From positions 17,582 through 81,581 of the forward strand of contig NZ_JAFEMD010000027.1 in assembly GCF_016892765.1 (NCBI RefSeq): a stretch of 64,000 nt of DNA, in the 5' to 3' direction. This document shows, one piece after another, positions 1 through 7,311 of this stretch. The translations under genes and the position numbers were made by a program. This stretch comes from Microvirga arvi (GTDB taxonomy: Bacteria > Pseudomonadota > Alphaproteobacteria > Rhizobiales > Beijerinckiaceae). The notes beneath the pieces were generated by a model. It was not told the origin of the DNA and made no database searches. It saw nothing but the letters and a program-made list of their open reading frames with translations. Numbering within the stretch: the stretch's first letter is position 1; each line of letters begins with the position of its first letter.

Positions 1-736
1 GAATGCCGCTCTTGTCGAGGCCGCGCTCCACGAACTGCTTCATGAATTGCGCACCAACGCCGGATGGCACGAAGGCCAGAAGCGCGTCGGGCTTGGCGTC
101 GGCCACCTTCTGCAGGAAGGGCGAGAAGTCCGGGTTTGCCAGAGGCACCCGCAGGTTCTCTACCTGGCCGCCGGCCTTGGTGAAGACGTCCGTGAACGCC
201 TTCTCCACGTCGATGCCCGGACCGTAGTCCGAAACGAGAGTGACGACCTTCTTGAGGCCATTCTTAGCGGCCCAGTCAGCAAGAGGAACAGTGGCTTGCG
301 CCGCCGTGAAGCTGGTGCGCACGATGAAGGGTGAGGCTTCCGTAATCGTTGAGGTCGCCGCTGCCATCACCACGGCAGGAACCTTGCCTTGGGTCGCCAA
401 GGGACCCGACGCGAGCGCGAGGGGTGTCAGGCCGAAGCCTGCCATGACAGTGATCTTGTCGTTGACGATCAGCTCCTGCGCCAGGCGCTTGGTCACGTCC
501 GCCACGCCCGTGTCGTCCTTGACGATCAGCTGGATCTTCTTGCCCCCCACCGTGTCGCCCTGCTGCTGCATGTACAGCTTGGCCGCCGCCTCGATCTGCC
601 GCCCCGTCGAGGCAAACGGCCCCGTCATCGGCAGAATCAGCCCGATCTTCACCGCCTCCTGCGCCAGGGCCGCCCCGCTCACGGCCAGCGTCACCGCCGC
701 GGCGCCCGCAGCCCCTAAAAATGTCCGACGTCGCAT
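1..736 (-). CDS. Branched-chain amino acid-type ABC transporter substrate-binding protein (3' end outside window)
   Basis: Reading leftward from the ATG at 736 gives a Tat/Sec-like leader (MRRRTFLGAAGAA... ending near ALAQ) followed by the start of a LivK-type periplasmic binding protein (EAVKIGLILPMTGPFASTG). This is the type I fold used by HAAT/Liv ABC transporters. A purine-rich ribosome site (GGGAGAAGAGG) lies just upstream of the start. About 245 codons are present and the C-terminal part runs off the window. It is the last visible gene of the leftward ligAB gene group, so uptake of an aromatic acid or a related carboxylate is a reasonable inference; the ligand cannot be read from the sequence. 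The arginines at residues 2-4 suggest, but do not prove, Tat export. Confidence 0.85.
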   Translation of the reverse strand, partial: MRRRTFLGAAGAAAVTLAVSGAALAQEAVKIGLILPMTGPFASTGRQIEAAAKLYMQQQGDTVGGKKIQLIVKDDTGVADVTKRLAQELIVNDKITVMAGFGLTPLALASGPLATQGKVPAVVMAAATSTITEASPFIVRTSFTAAQATVPLADWAAKNGLKKVVTLVSDYGPGIDVEKAFTDVFTKAGGQVENLRVPLANPDFSPFLQKVADAKPDALLAFVPSGVGAQFMKQFVERGLDKSGI

Positions 737-1064
737 CCTCTTCTCCCTTTCGTTTGTCATTGGTCTTCGCTGTGAGACGCTTATTGGTCTCTTGGTATTG
801 GCAAAGAACAGGAGCGCCTTGTTGGGCGCTCCGCTGCAGCCCAGGCTGCGGCTCCGGCAACGACTTGCCGACGGCTAATGTTGCAACGAACAGGCCCTCT
901 GGACATGCCGTCCGTCATGCGCAGTCTCCACCTTGGGCTCAGCTCAGTTCTATGCTGAGCCGTCTCGGCAATAAGACGCCAGCAAACGGTCCCTGAAGCA
1001 AATTAGTTTTTCGGGGTCATTGCTTAAAGAAATTCATATATCCGCAGCTTTCGCCCTTTGCTCC
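737..1064. other. Intergenic region with a hairpin
   Basis: This 328-base gap separates the YciI gene from the binding-protein gene, both leftward. It contains a perfect 8-bp inverted repeat (GGCTCAGC ... GCTGAGCC, 936-961) with a 10-base loop but no T tract, so it may be a processing or termination structure. An AT-rich stretch near 1020-1040 (including ATTCATATAT) could carry the promoter of the binding-protein gene. No convincing coding potential was seen. Confidence 0.4.
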
Positions 1065-1379
1065 TCAAGAGGTCATCGGATCGATTCGATGGGCCTGGAA
1101 CCGGGCGGCCAAGGCCGTGATCTCGATGGTTTCGACAAGACCCGCGCGGGCGAAGGGATCATTCTCCGCGAAGGTCTGAGCGGCCTCCCGCGAGGGAGCC
1201 TCCAGGATCCCGAAGTTTCCCAGCGGCGTCTCGGCATTGTCCTCTGTCAGGGCGCTGCCGATCAGCACCCTGGCGAGCCCGCCTCCACCCGTAGCGACGT
1301 GCTGGCGATGTGCATCTCGGTGATGCTCGCGCAATTCCGCCATGCCCGGCTTGTGGCGGCAGATCATGAGCCAGTACAT
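1065..1379 (-). CDS. YciI-family protein
   Basis: A 104-residue protein with the short ferredoxin-like fold signature of the YciI/YCII family: an N-terminal hydrophobic strand, a His-rich segment (REHHRDAHRQH), and the conserved late motif around FAENDPFARAGLVETIEI, where family members carry a conserved Asp-Pro-Phe. YciI proteins are small enzymes or accessory proteins often found inside catabolic operons; some relatives act as dehydrochlorinases or lactone isomerases. Its start lies 4 bases beyond the end of ligB on the same strand, so it is almost certainly cotranscribed with the ring-cleavage genes. A role in handling a ring-cleavage lactone is possible but only inferred. Confidence 0.75.
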   Translation of the reverse strand: MYWLMICRHKPGMAELREHHRDAHRQHVATGGGGLARVLIGSALTEDNAETPLGNFGILEAPSREAAQTFAENDPFARAGLVETIEITALAARFQAHRIDPMTS

Positions 1380-1383
1380 GACG

Positions 1384-2250
1384 TCAAGCCGCCACAGCTG
1401 GAGAGGCCGTGGCCTTGTTTTCCATGACGATCATGCCGGCGCCCGTCATGGAAGCGGGAACGAAGTAGTGCTTGTGCCGGACGACTACGTCGCGATCCAT
1501 GGCGCCGCGCATGACGAGCCACATCATCAGTTCCGCCCCCTCGCTGCCGAACAATTCCACATATTGCTCCCGGGACATGCTCGCGAGCTTCTCAGGATCG
1601 GTGGCGATGTCATTCAGGAAGGCCTGGTCCGCCTGCGGATTCACGAAGCCCGCGCGGGCCCCTTGAAGCTGGTGGGACAGACCACCCGTGCCAAGGATGA
1701 CGAACCGCTCGTCAGTCGGGTAGCTCTCGATGGCTTGGCGCAGAACGCGGCCCATCTCGTAGCAGCGGCTCGGAAGCGGGATGGGATATTGGATCACGTT
1801 GACGAAGATTGGCACAACGCGCACCGGCCATTCTGCAGGCCGGCCCCAGAACAGCTCCATCGGAACCTGGATGCCGTGGTCGACCTCGATCTCCTGACAG
1901 ATCATCGGGTCGAACCGGCTCTCGATCAGGGTATCGATGAAATGCCAGGAGAAATCGACGGCTCCTTTGAAGGGCGGGATCGCGCGGGGTCCCCAGCCTT
2001 CATCAACCGGGCGATATTCCTCGGCGCAGCCGACGGCGAAGGTCGGTACCTTGTCGAGGAAGAACGAGTTGCCGTGGTCGTTGAAGATCACGACCGCCAC
2101 GTCGGGCTTGTGCTCCTTCACCCATTCCTGTCCTGGGATGTAGCCGTCGAAGAACGGCTTCCAGTCCGGCGTGTCGCGCAAGCCTTTGTCGATCGCTGCA
2201 CCGATCGAGGGAACATGCGATGTCCCCAATCCGCCAATGAGCTTCGCCAT
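1384..2250 (-). CDS. ligB: Extradiol ring-cleavage dioxygenase beta (catalytic) subunit, LigB type
   Basis: A 288-residue class III extradiol dioxygenase catalytic subunit. The N-terminal GTSHVPSIGA carries the first iron-ligand His (about residue 12), VVIFNDHGNSFF carries the second His, and the C-terminal part contains the acidic residues expected for the third ligand. In the family the enzyme cleaves protocatechuate (4,5-position) or gallate using Fe(II) and O2. The start codon overlaps the stop of ligA (TAATG at 2252-2248), the classic translational coupling of the two subunits. Gallate dioxygenases such as GalA/DesB are usually fused beta-alpha chains, whereas here the subunits are separate as in LigAB. 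The substrate remains open because no CHMS dehydrogenase (LigC) or PDC lactonase (LigI) is seen nearby. Confidence 0.9.
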   Translation of the reverse strand: MAKLIGGLGTSHVPSIGAAIDKGLRDTPDWKPFFDGYIPGQEWVKEHKPDVAVVIFNDHGNSFFLDKVPTFAVGCAEEYRPVDEGWGPRAIPPFKGAVDFSWHFIDTLIESRFDPMICQEIEVDHGIQVPMELFWGRPAEWPVRVVPIFVNVIQYPIPLPSRCYEMGRVLRQAIESYPTDERFVILGTGGLSHQLQGARAGFVNPQADQAFLNDIATDPEKLASMSREQYVELFGSEGAELMMWLVMRGAMDRDVVVRHKHYFVPASMTGAGMIVMENKATASPAVAA

Positions 2251-2603
2251 TATACTTTCTTCCCTAAACGGTTGCGCAGAAAATCGTCGTGATCCATGCC
2301 CGCCTGATGAGCGCCGATCTCGGTGATGCGAACCGGGTCGACGGCGGAGATCTTGAGGATGAAGAAGAGATTGCCGCCGAGCCGCACCATCTCACGCCAG
2401 TTGCGCGTCATGACGGCCTCCTTCTCCTCCGGGGTGAGGCCGAAGCGGTCGAGATAGGCGCTCTCATCCTGCTTGAAGGCCTCGCGGTTCTCAGGCTTGC
2501 TCAGTCCCATCGCCATCTTGTTGATGCGGTAGCCACCCAGCGATCGCTTGCGATCGAAGAGCGGCGTATCGGGAATGCGATCCTGCCCTGGTTTCTCTTC
2601 CAT
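2250..2603 (-). CDS. ligA: Protocatechuate 4,5-dioxygenase alpha subunit, LigA type
   Basis: A 117-residue small subunit of the LigA family. It has the typical helix-rich sequence (YRINKMAMGLSKPENREAF, then FGLTPEEKEAVMTRNW and the conserved GGNLFFILKISAVD), ending with GMDHDDFLRNRLGKKV. In LigAB this subunit covers the active site of LigB and helps to bind the substrate. The gene directly precedes ligB with a TAATG overlap and follows the hydrolase gene by only 3 bases, so hydrolase-ligA-ligB-yciI form one leftward transcript. Confidence 0.9.
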   Translation of the reverse strand: MEEKPGQDRIPDTPLFDRKRSLGGYRINKMAMGLSKPENREAFKQDESAYLDRFGLTPEEKEAVMTRNWREMVRLGGNLFFILKISAVDPVRITEIGAHQAGMDHDDFLRNRLGKKV

Positions 2604-2606
2604 GAT

Positions 2607-3362
2607 CTACCTCCCCATGGCCGCAGCGCCTCGAGCGCCTGCGGTCTCGTTCTCAAAACCCAGCCAGCGCAGCAAGGCGCGGGACACCTGCTCGGGCTGC
2701 TCGAGCAGGGTCATGTGGCCACTGTCTTCGATCACTACGAGTTCGGCATTCGGGATCCGTGCCGCCATCTCCTCATGCTGCGCGAGCGGACTCCATCGAT
2801 CCTGACGTCCAACCATGACCAGCGTTGGGCAGGCGATGTCCGGCAGGCGCGGAACCAGGTTTGGACGGTTGAGGAGTGCCCGGATCTGCCGCTGATGCTG
2901 CTCAGGCGTAGCCCGCATTACCATTGCCTTAAGGGGAGCAAGCAGGGCCTGATCCTCCACCCTGTCCACGTGGAGCATGGGCGGCAGCCACCGGTCGGCG
3001 AGGGTTCCCATGCCTTCAGCGAATGCCAGGTCCACTAGCACCTGCCGCTTCGCCTCCTCTCCATCCCTGCGGGAGTCGACGCCCGTGTCGATCAGGGCCA
3101 TCTTCTCGATGCGCTCGGGAGCGAGGTGAACCATTTCCATAGCAACCCGCGCCCCCATGGAATGGCCGATGGCGATGATCGGTCCGTCCACCATGGCCAA
3201 CGCCGAGCGGGCCATGGCCTCAAGAGAATCGTGCTGCGAATAATCCGCGACAAGAACTTGGGCATGGGGCCGCAGGGCTTCGATATGCGCGCTCCAGACG
3301 CTCGCGTCGCACAGGAGCCCGGGAAGAAGAAGAATCGTTGGACGTTCGTTCGCCGCGACCAT
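2607..3362 (-). CDS. Alpha/beta-fold hydrolase
   Basis: A 251-residue alpha/beta hydrolase. The oxyanion-hole region ILLLPGLLCDASVW comes first, the nucleophile elbow is GHSMG (Ser near residue 68), an acidic residue follows in GRQDRWSP, and the catalytic His is in DSGHMTLLEQPEQ. It is the first gene of the leftward operon containing ligAB. Members of this superfamily hydrolyse esters, C-C bonds or lactones. In this context it could open a lactone such as 2-pyrone-4,6-dicarboxylate in place of the missing amidohydrolase LigI, or release the aromatic acid from an ester. Neither activity can be shown from sequence. Confidence 0.85.
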   Translation of the reverse strand: MVAANERPTILLLPGLLCDASVWSAHIEALRPHAQVLVADYSQHDSLEAMARSALAMVDGPIIAIGHSMGARVAMEMVHLAPERIEKMALIDTGVDSRRDGEEAKRQVLVDLAFAEGMGTLADRWLPPMLHVDRVEDQALLAPLKAMVMRATPEQHQRQIRALLNRPNLVPRLPDIACPTLVMVGRQDRWSPLAQHEEMAARIPNAELVVIEDSGHMTLLEQPEQVSRALLRWLGFENETAGARGAAAMGR

Positions 3363-3613
3363 CAGCGCGCTCCGTGGATATTTTCCGCTTGAACCATGAT
3401 CATCGACATCCCCGGAACATAAGGTAGAGGCGGTCAGGCCCGAAGATATGGCAATGCGTGTCGCAACTCCCCGGCGGAAGCCTGAACGAGGGGACCCGCG
3501 GATCGGGATGCGGCGGCGGGATCGTAGGCACTGACGTCATTCGGCGGCTTGGCCTCATCCTGAATCGAAAGCGGACTCATAATCCTCAAGCAATGCAACA
3601 GACCAGCAATGAA

Positions 3614-3644
3614 GCAAATGGTTTGTTTTTGGCCATTGATGAAT
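3614..3644 (+). repeat. 31-bp inverted element, copy 1 (upstream of the LysR gene)
   Basis: Begins GCAAATGGTTTGTTT and ends TTGATGAAT. The same sequence occurs in opposite orientation at 4632-4662 with 28 of 31 bases identical. The two copies bracket the LysR coding region, which suggests two regulator or polymerase binding sites, one for each transcription unit. Confidence 0.7.
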
Positions 3645-3660
3645 ATACTTCATATATTCA
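3640..3660. promoter_or_regulatory. Candidate LysR operator (perfect dyad)
   Basis: TGAATATA and TATATTCA form a perfect 8-bp inverted repeat separated by 5 bases (CTTCA). It lies 27 bases before the LysR start codon. LysR-type regulators bind AT-rich interrupted dyads of T-N11-A type near their own promoters, so this is the most likely autoregulatory and divergent control site. Confidence 0.6.
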
Positions 3661-3687
3661 GGCAGCTCTCGACATCGTGGATCCTCC

Positions 3688-4626
3688 ATGCGCATTGATT
3701 TCCTCGGTCTCCACGCCTTCGTCGCCATCGCGGAGCGCGGCAGTTTTCAGCTGGCGGCGGCTCATTTGAACCTGTCGCAGACAGCACTCAGTCACAGGAT
3801 CCGCAAGCTGGAGGAGGACCTTGGGGTGAAGCTCCTGTCTCGGACCACCCGGGAGGTCTCGCTGACGCAGGCCGGGCTCAATCTGCTGCCCAAGGTGAAG
3901 GGAACCATAGAAAGCCTATCGGTATCTCTGGAAGAGCTGCGCCATGAGGGGCGCAGCCGTCAGGAAACATTGTCCATCGGTTGCCTTCCCACCATCGCCT
4001 CCGGTCGCCTTCCCCTGGCCCTGCGCCGCTTCCAGGAGCGCCATCCGGATGTGGTGTTGCGGATCTACGACAACTCCGCCACCGAGATCAGCAATCTGGT
4101 TCAGGATGGGACCATCGCCTTCGGAATCACCCTTGTCGCCGCCCACAGATGGGACTTCGACATCGAAATGCTGATCAAAGATCCGTTCACTCTGGTCTGC
4201 CCTGAAGACCACCCCTTGGCATCTCAATCTGCCGTGAGTTGGTCCGACCTCACGGAGGAGCCGCTGATCCGCATCAGCCCTCAGACCGGCAATCGCATGA
4301 TCATCGACGATGCCCTGGGAAGCCGCCGAGAGGGCCTGACCTGGCGTTTCGAGGTCCAGCACATTCAGACGGCGGTTGCCTTGGTCAAGGCCGGCGTTGC
4401 GCTGACCGTCATCCCCAGCCGCGCCTTCGATTCCGTCGATGAGCGCGGCCTTAAGCTCGTGCCTCTGCGCAATCCGAGCATTACCCGTCAGCTCGGGATC
4501 GTATCCCGGCGCGGAGCACCCTTGTCTCCATTGGCCGATGAACTCCGCAAGATTATCGTGGAGGTCTTCACTGGCGGAAAGCAAGGCTCTCAGAAGCAGA
4601 AGGCCGAAAGCCCGCAGCAGGCCTGA
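3688..4626 (+). CDS. LysR-family transcriptional regulator of the aromatic meta-cleavage locus
   Basis: A 312-residue LysR-type regulator. The N-terminal winged helix-turn-helix spans roughly residues 1-60 (LHAFVAIAERGSFQLAAAHL followed by LNLSQTALSHRIRKLEEDLG). The LysR substrate domain follows (TLSIGCLPTIASGRLP onward). It sits between the leftward ligAB operon and the rightward tautomerase-hydratase-aldolase genes, the position of GalR in gallate clusters. Family members activate target operons on binding a pathway intermediate. Inverted 31-bp elements on both sides and the dyad at 3640-3660 suggest it controls both arms. The last residues (KQGSQKQKAESPQQA) are a polar tail beyond the domain. 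Confidence 0.88.
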   Translation: MRIDFLGLHAFVAIAERGSFQLAAAHLNLSQTALSHRIRKLEEDLGVKLLSRTTREVSLTQAGLNLLPKVKGTIESLSVSLEELRHEGRSRQETLSIGCLPTIASGRLPLALRRFQERHPDVVLRIYDNSATEISNLVQDGTIAFGITLVAAHRWDFDIEMLIKDPFTLVCPEDHPLASQSAVSWSDLTEEPLIRISPQTGNRMIIDDALGSRREGLTWRFEVQHIQTAVALVKAGVALTVIPSRAFDSVDERGLKLVPLRNPSITRQLGIVSRRGAPLSPLADELRKIIVEVFTGGKQGSQKQKAESPQQA

Positions 4627-4631
4627 AAAAA

Positions 4632-4662
4632 ATTCATCAAAAGCCATAAACAAACCATTTGC
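4632..4662 (-). repeat. 31-bp inverted element, copy 2 (between the LysR gene and the tautomerase gene)
   Basis: The reverse complement of this segment matches 3614-3644 at 28 of 31 positions, including an uninterrupted 15-base block (GCAAATGGTTTGTTT). It starts 6 bases after the LysR stop codon and lies about 60 bases before the ribosome site of the tautomerase gene, so it could be the control element of the rightward operon. Confidence 0.7.
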
Positions 4663-4710
4663 TGCATGAAGTCGTGTGATGCACCCTCCGGGCATTCACT
4701 CGCCAGCTTA

Positions 4711-4726
4711 GGGGAGAGGGACCATT
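4711..4726 (+). promoter_or_regulatory. Shine-Dalgarno followed by a probable ATT start codon
   Basis: GGGGAGAGGG (4711-4720) precedes an in-frame ATT at 4724. Reading from ATT gives (M)QPRIPC before MILRGGTSKG, which matches the usual N-terminus of oxalomesaconate tautomerases (M-x-Q-x-RIPCMLMRGGTSKG). The first in-frame ATG (4745) lies 24 bases beyond this strong ribosome site and would remove the conserved RIPC. An in-frame TAG at 4709 excludes a start further upstream. Confidence 0.6.
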
Positions 4727-4744
4727 CAGCCGCGCATTCCTTGC

Positions 4745-5833
4745 ATGATCCTTCGAGGCGGCACCTCCAAGGGCGCCTACTTCCTTGCTGACGACCTTCC
4801 TTCGGATCCGGCGCAGCGCGATGCGCAGCTCCTGTCGATCATGGGGTCGCCTGACCCACGCCAGATCGACGGCATCGGCGGCGCTCACCCGCTCACGAGC
4901 AAGATTGCCGTCGTATCCCGATCCAAACGCTCCGATTGCGACATCGACTTCCTGTTCGGCCAAGTCGGCATCGACAAGGCGAAGGTGGATGTCACGCCCA
5001 ATTGCGGCAACATCCTCGCCGGTGTGGCGCCCTTCGCCATCGAGCGTGGCCTTGTGAAGGCGGTCGAACCCGTCACCCGGGTCCGTGTGCACACGGTCAA
5101 TACGGGTACGATTGCAGAGCTGACGGTGCAGATCCGCGACGGTCATGTGATCTATGGTGGCGAGGCCCGTATCGACGGCGTGCCGGGCACCGCAGCACCC
5201 ATCGCGGTCGAATTCCTCGATGCCGCCGGCTCCGTCTGCGGATCCCTGCTGCCCACCGGCAATGTGGTGGATCGTGTCGCCGGTGTCGATGTCACCCTGA
5301 TCGACAACGGCATGCCAGTGGTCGTGCTTGAGGCTTCAGCCGTCGGACGGACGGGATACGAACCGCGCGACGTGCTCGATAAGGACATGGAGCTGAAGGC
5401 ACGATTGGAAGAGATCCGCCTCGAGGCCGGAAAGCTCATGGGCCTCGGCGATGTCTCATCCAAGGTGGTCCCGAAGGTGGCCCTGGTTGCGCACCCCGCC
5501 GCCGGGGGGCATGTCTGCACCCGCAGCTTCATTCCTCATGAATGCCACGCCTCCATTGGCGTCTTCGCGGCTGTGACCGTCGCAACGGCCTGCGTGCTGC
5601 CGGGCTCCCCCGCATCGCGGGTGGCGCAGATCCCGCCAGGACGCGAGAAGACCCTCTCGGTCGAGCATCCGACTGGCGAGTTTAGCGTGGTCATCGAGGT
5701 AGGCGGGACCGAGGCGAGCCCTGTTGTCGAGAAGGCTGGTCTTCTGCGCACCGCCCGCCTGCTCTTCGAAGGCTATGCCTTTGCTCATGAAGCTCTCGCG
5801 GCGCCCTCCGAAGTTGGTCGAGACGCCGCCTAG
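4745..5833 (+). CDS. galD: 4-oxalomesaconate tautomerase (PrpF family, GalD/LigU-like)
   Basis: A PrpF-fold isomerase. The conserved N-terminal ILRGGTSKGAYFLADDLP, the catalytic-loop segment DGIGGAHPLTSKIAVV, TPNCGNILAGVAPFAIE with a Cys-Gly-Asn, and the late PTGEFSVVIEVG block are all present. The family interconverts tautomers or double-bond isomers of 4-oxalomesaconate after protocatechuate or gallate cleavage. Coordinates here begin at the first ATG, but translation probably starts at ATT 4724, which adds seven residues and restores the family N-terminus. It is the first gene of the rightward operon with the hydratase and aldolase. GalD and LigU are the same fold and cannot be separated here. 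Confidence 0.88.
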   Translation: MILRGGTSKGAYFLADDLPSDPAQRDAQLLSIMGSPDPRQIDGIGGAHPLTSKIAVVSRSKRSDCDIDFLFGQVGIDKAKVDVTPNCGNILAGVAPFAIERGLVKAVEPVTRVRVHTVNTGTIAELTVQIRDGHVIYGGEARIDGVPGTAAPIAVEFLDAAGSVCGSLLPTGNVVDRVAGVDVTLIDNGMPVVVLEASAVGRTGYEPRDVLDKDMELKARLEEIRLEAGKLMGLGDVSSKVVPKVALVAHPAAGGHVCTRSFIPHECHASIGVFAAVTVATACVLPGSPASRVAQIPPGREKTLSVEHPTGEFSVVIEVGGTEASPVVEKAGLLRTARLLFEGYAFAHEALAAPSEVGRDAA

Positions 5834-5863
5834 ATCATGTGAACACATTCTCTTGAGGTCCTT

Positions 5864-6586
5864 ATGATGACTGGAAAGACCGGACTTGTCGTGACCGCCC
5901 ATCCTGGCGACTTCGTCTGGCGGGCGGGCGGCGCTATCGCTCTTCATGCCAAGAAGGGCTACCGCATGAAGATTGTCTGCCTTTCCTTCGGCGAGCGCGG
6001 CGAGAGCCAGTGGGCCTGGAAGAAAGGCGACGTGTCGCTGGCAGAGGTCAAGACGCAGCGGCGCGAGGAAGCGGAGTACGCCGCTGCGGTGCTGGGCGCT
6101 GAGATCGAGTTCTTCGATACAGGCGATTACCCGCTTCATACCACATCTGCGATGCTCGATCGCCTGGTCGACATCTACCGGGAACTCAAGCCTTCCTTTG
6201 TGCTCACCCACTCCTTGGAGGACCCCTACAACGTAGACCATCCGGAGGCGACACGCTTCGCCCAGGAGGCCCGCATCATCGCCCAGGCGGCCGGGCACAA
6301 GCCGAGCCCGGACTTGACCTACAATGCGCCGCCGGTCTTCCTATTCGAGCCGCACCAGCCCGAGCAGTGCAACTACAAGCCCAACGTGATTCTCAACATC
6401 GACGACGTGTGGGAGACCAAGCGCAAAGCCTTCGAAATCCTGGCAGCGCAGAAGCACCTGTGGGAATACTACACCCGCGTAGCGCTGAACCGCGGCATGC
6501 AGGGCGGGCGCAATTCGGGGCGAGTCATGACCTATGGCGAAGCCTACCAGCGGATCTTCCCTCAGATCGTCGAGGAACTCGCATGA
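5864..6586 (+). CDS. galB: 4-oxalomesaconate hydratase (PIG-L family, GalB-like)
   Basis: A 240-residue PIG-L/LmbE-fold protein. The metal site starts with [19 protein letters not shown], a variant of the AHPDDE motif of deacetylases that is typical of the GalB hydratase branch, and continues with a His-containing segment ([18 protein letters not shown]). GalB hydrates oxalomesaconate to 4-carboxy-4-hydroxy-2-oxoadipate using zinc, a reaction that the unrelated LigJ performs in sphingomonads. The gene lies 30 bases after the tautomerase gene and its stop overlaps the next start (ATGA, 6583-6586), so the three genes are translated as an operon. The order tautomerase-hydratase-aldolase supports the assignment. 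Confidence 0.88.
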   Translation: MMTGKTGLVVTAHPGDFVWRAGGAIALHAKKGYRMKIVCLSFGERGESQWAWKKGDVSLAEVKTQRREEAEYAAAVLGAEIEFFDTGDYPLHTTSAMLDRLVDIYRELKPSFVLTHSLEDPYNVDHPEATRFAQEARIIAQAAGHKPSPDLTYNAPPVFLFEPHQPEQCNYKPNVILNIDDVWETKRKAFEILAAQKHLWEYYTRVALNRGMQGGRNSGRVMTYGEAYQRIFPQIVEELA

Positions 6587-7275
6587 AGCCCGTCGTCGTC
6601 ACCAACACACCCCGCATCGATCAGGTGCTCGTCGATCGGCTCGCGGAGCTTGGCGTCGCAACAGCTCATGAGGCCATGGGGCGCTCAGGTCTTATGAAGC
6701 CGTATATGCGGCCGATCTGGGCGGGGGCTCAGGTGGCGGGCAGCGCCGTGACAGTGCTGGCGCAGCCCGGCGACAATTGGATGATCCACGTGGCTGTCGA
6801 GCAGTGCAAGCCGGGCGACATCTTGGTCGTAGGCGTCACCACCGATAACACCGACGGCATGTTCGGCGATCTTTTGGCGACCTCGCTGAAAGCGCGCGGC
6901 GTGGTCGGCCTCGTCATCGACGCCGGCGTACGCGACGTGAAGACCCTCACGGAGATGGGATTTCCCGTCTGGTCGCGCGCGATCTCGGCGAAAGGAACCG
7001 TGAAGGCGACGCTTGGCTCCGTCAATGTTCCTGTCGTCTGTGCGGGCGCCCTGGTGAAGCCGGGAGATGTGATCGTCGCCGACGACGACGGCGTACTGGT
7101 GGTGCCACGCCGAGAGGCGGAGGCTGTTGCAATGGCGGGCGAGGCGCGCATCGCGAATGAAGGTTCGAAGCGCGAGCAGCTCGCCTCCGGCATTCTCGGC
7201 CTCGACCTCTACAAGATGCGAGAACCGCTCGCGAATGCGGGCCTTACCTATGTCGAATACAAGGATGAGGCGTAA
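6583..7275 (+). CDS. ligK: 4-carboxy-4-hydroxy-2-oxoadipate aldolase (GalC/LigK-like, RraA fold)
   Basis: A 230-residue class II aldolase of the RraA-like family. Diagnostic blocks are [41 protein letters not shown], the metal/phosphate loop [24 protein letters not shown], and the C-terminal [17 protein letters not shown]. These enzymes cleave CHA into pyruvate and oxaloacetate with Mg2+, ending the meta-cleavage pathway. The start at 6583 is chosen because it overlaps the hydratase stop by four bases (ATGA) and gives the usual family length; a longer frame extends upstream inside the hydratase gene but is not used. Confidence 0.9.
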   Translation: MKPVVVTNTPRIDQVLVDRLAELGVATAHEAMGRSGLMKPYMRPIWAGAQVAGSAVTVLAQPGDNWMIHVAVEQCKPGDILVVGVTTDNTDGMFGDLLATSLKARGVVGLVIDAGVRDVKTLTEMGFPVWSRAISAKGTVKATLGSVNVPVVCAGALVKPGDVIVADDDGVLVVPRREAEAVAMAGEARIANEGSKREQLASGILGLDLYKMREPLANAGLTYVEYKDEA

Positions 7276-7311
7276 GGGCAGTGTCCTTACTCCCGCTGCG
7301 GGATTGCTCAC

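Larger units (their letters stand above)
3363..3687. promoter_or_regulatory. Divergent control region between the ligAB operon and the LysR gene
   Basis: This 325-base gap holds no gene. It separates the leftward hydrolase-ligAB operon from the rightward LysR gene. Its right end is AT-rich and contains a near-consensus -10 box (TATACT, 3644-3649), a perfect dyad (3640-3660) and one copy of a 31-bp repeated element (3614-3644). A LysR-type protein regulating both directions from here is the expected arrangement. Confidence 0.6.

Noticed and set aside
1342..2292. 316-codon plus-strand frame opposite ligB
   Set aside because: Antisense frame of ligB; the residue composition is not protein-like.
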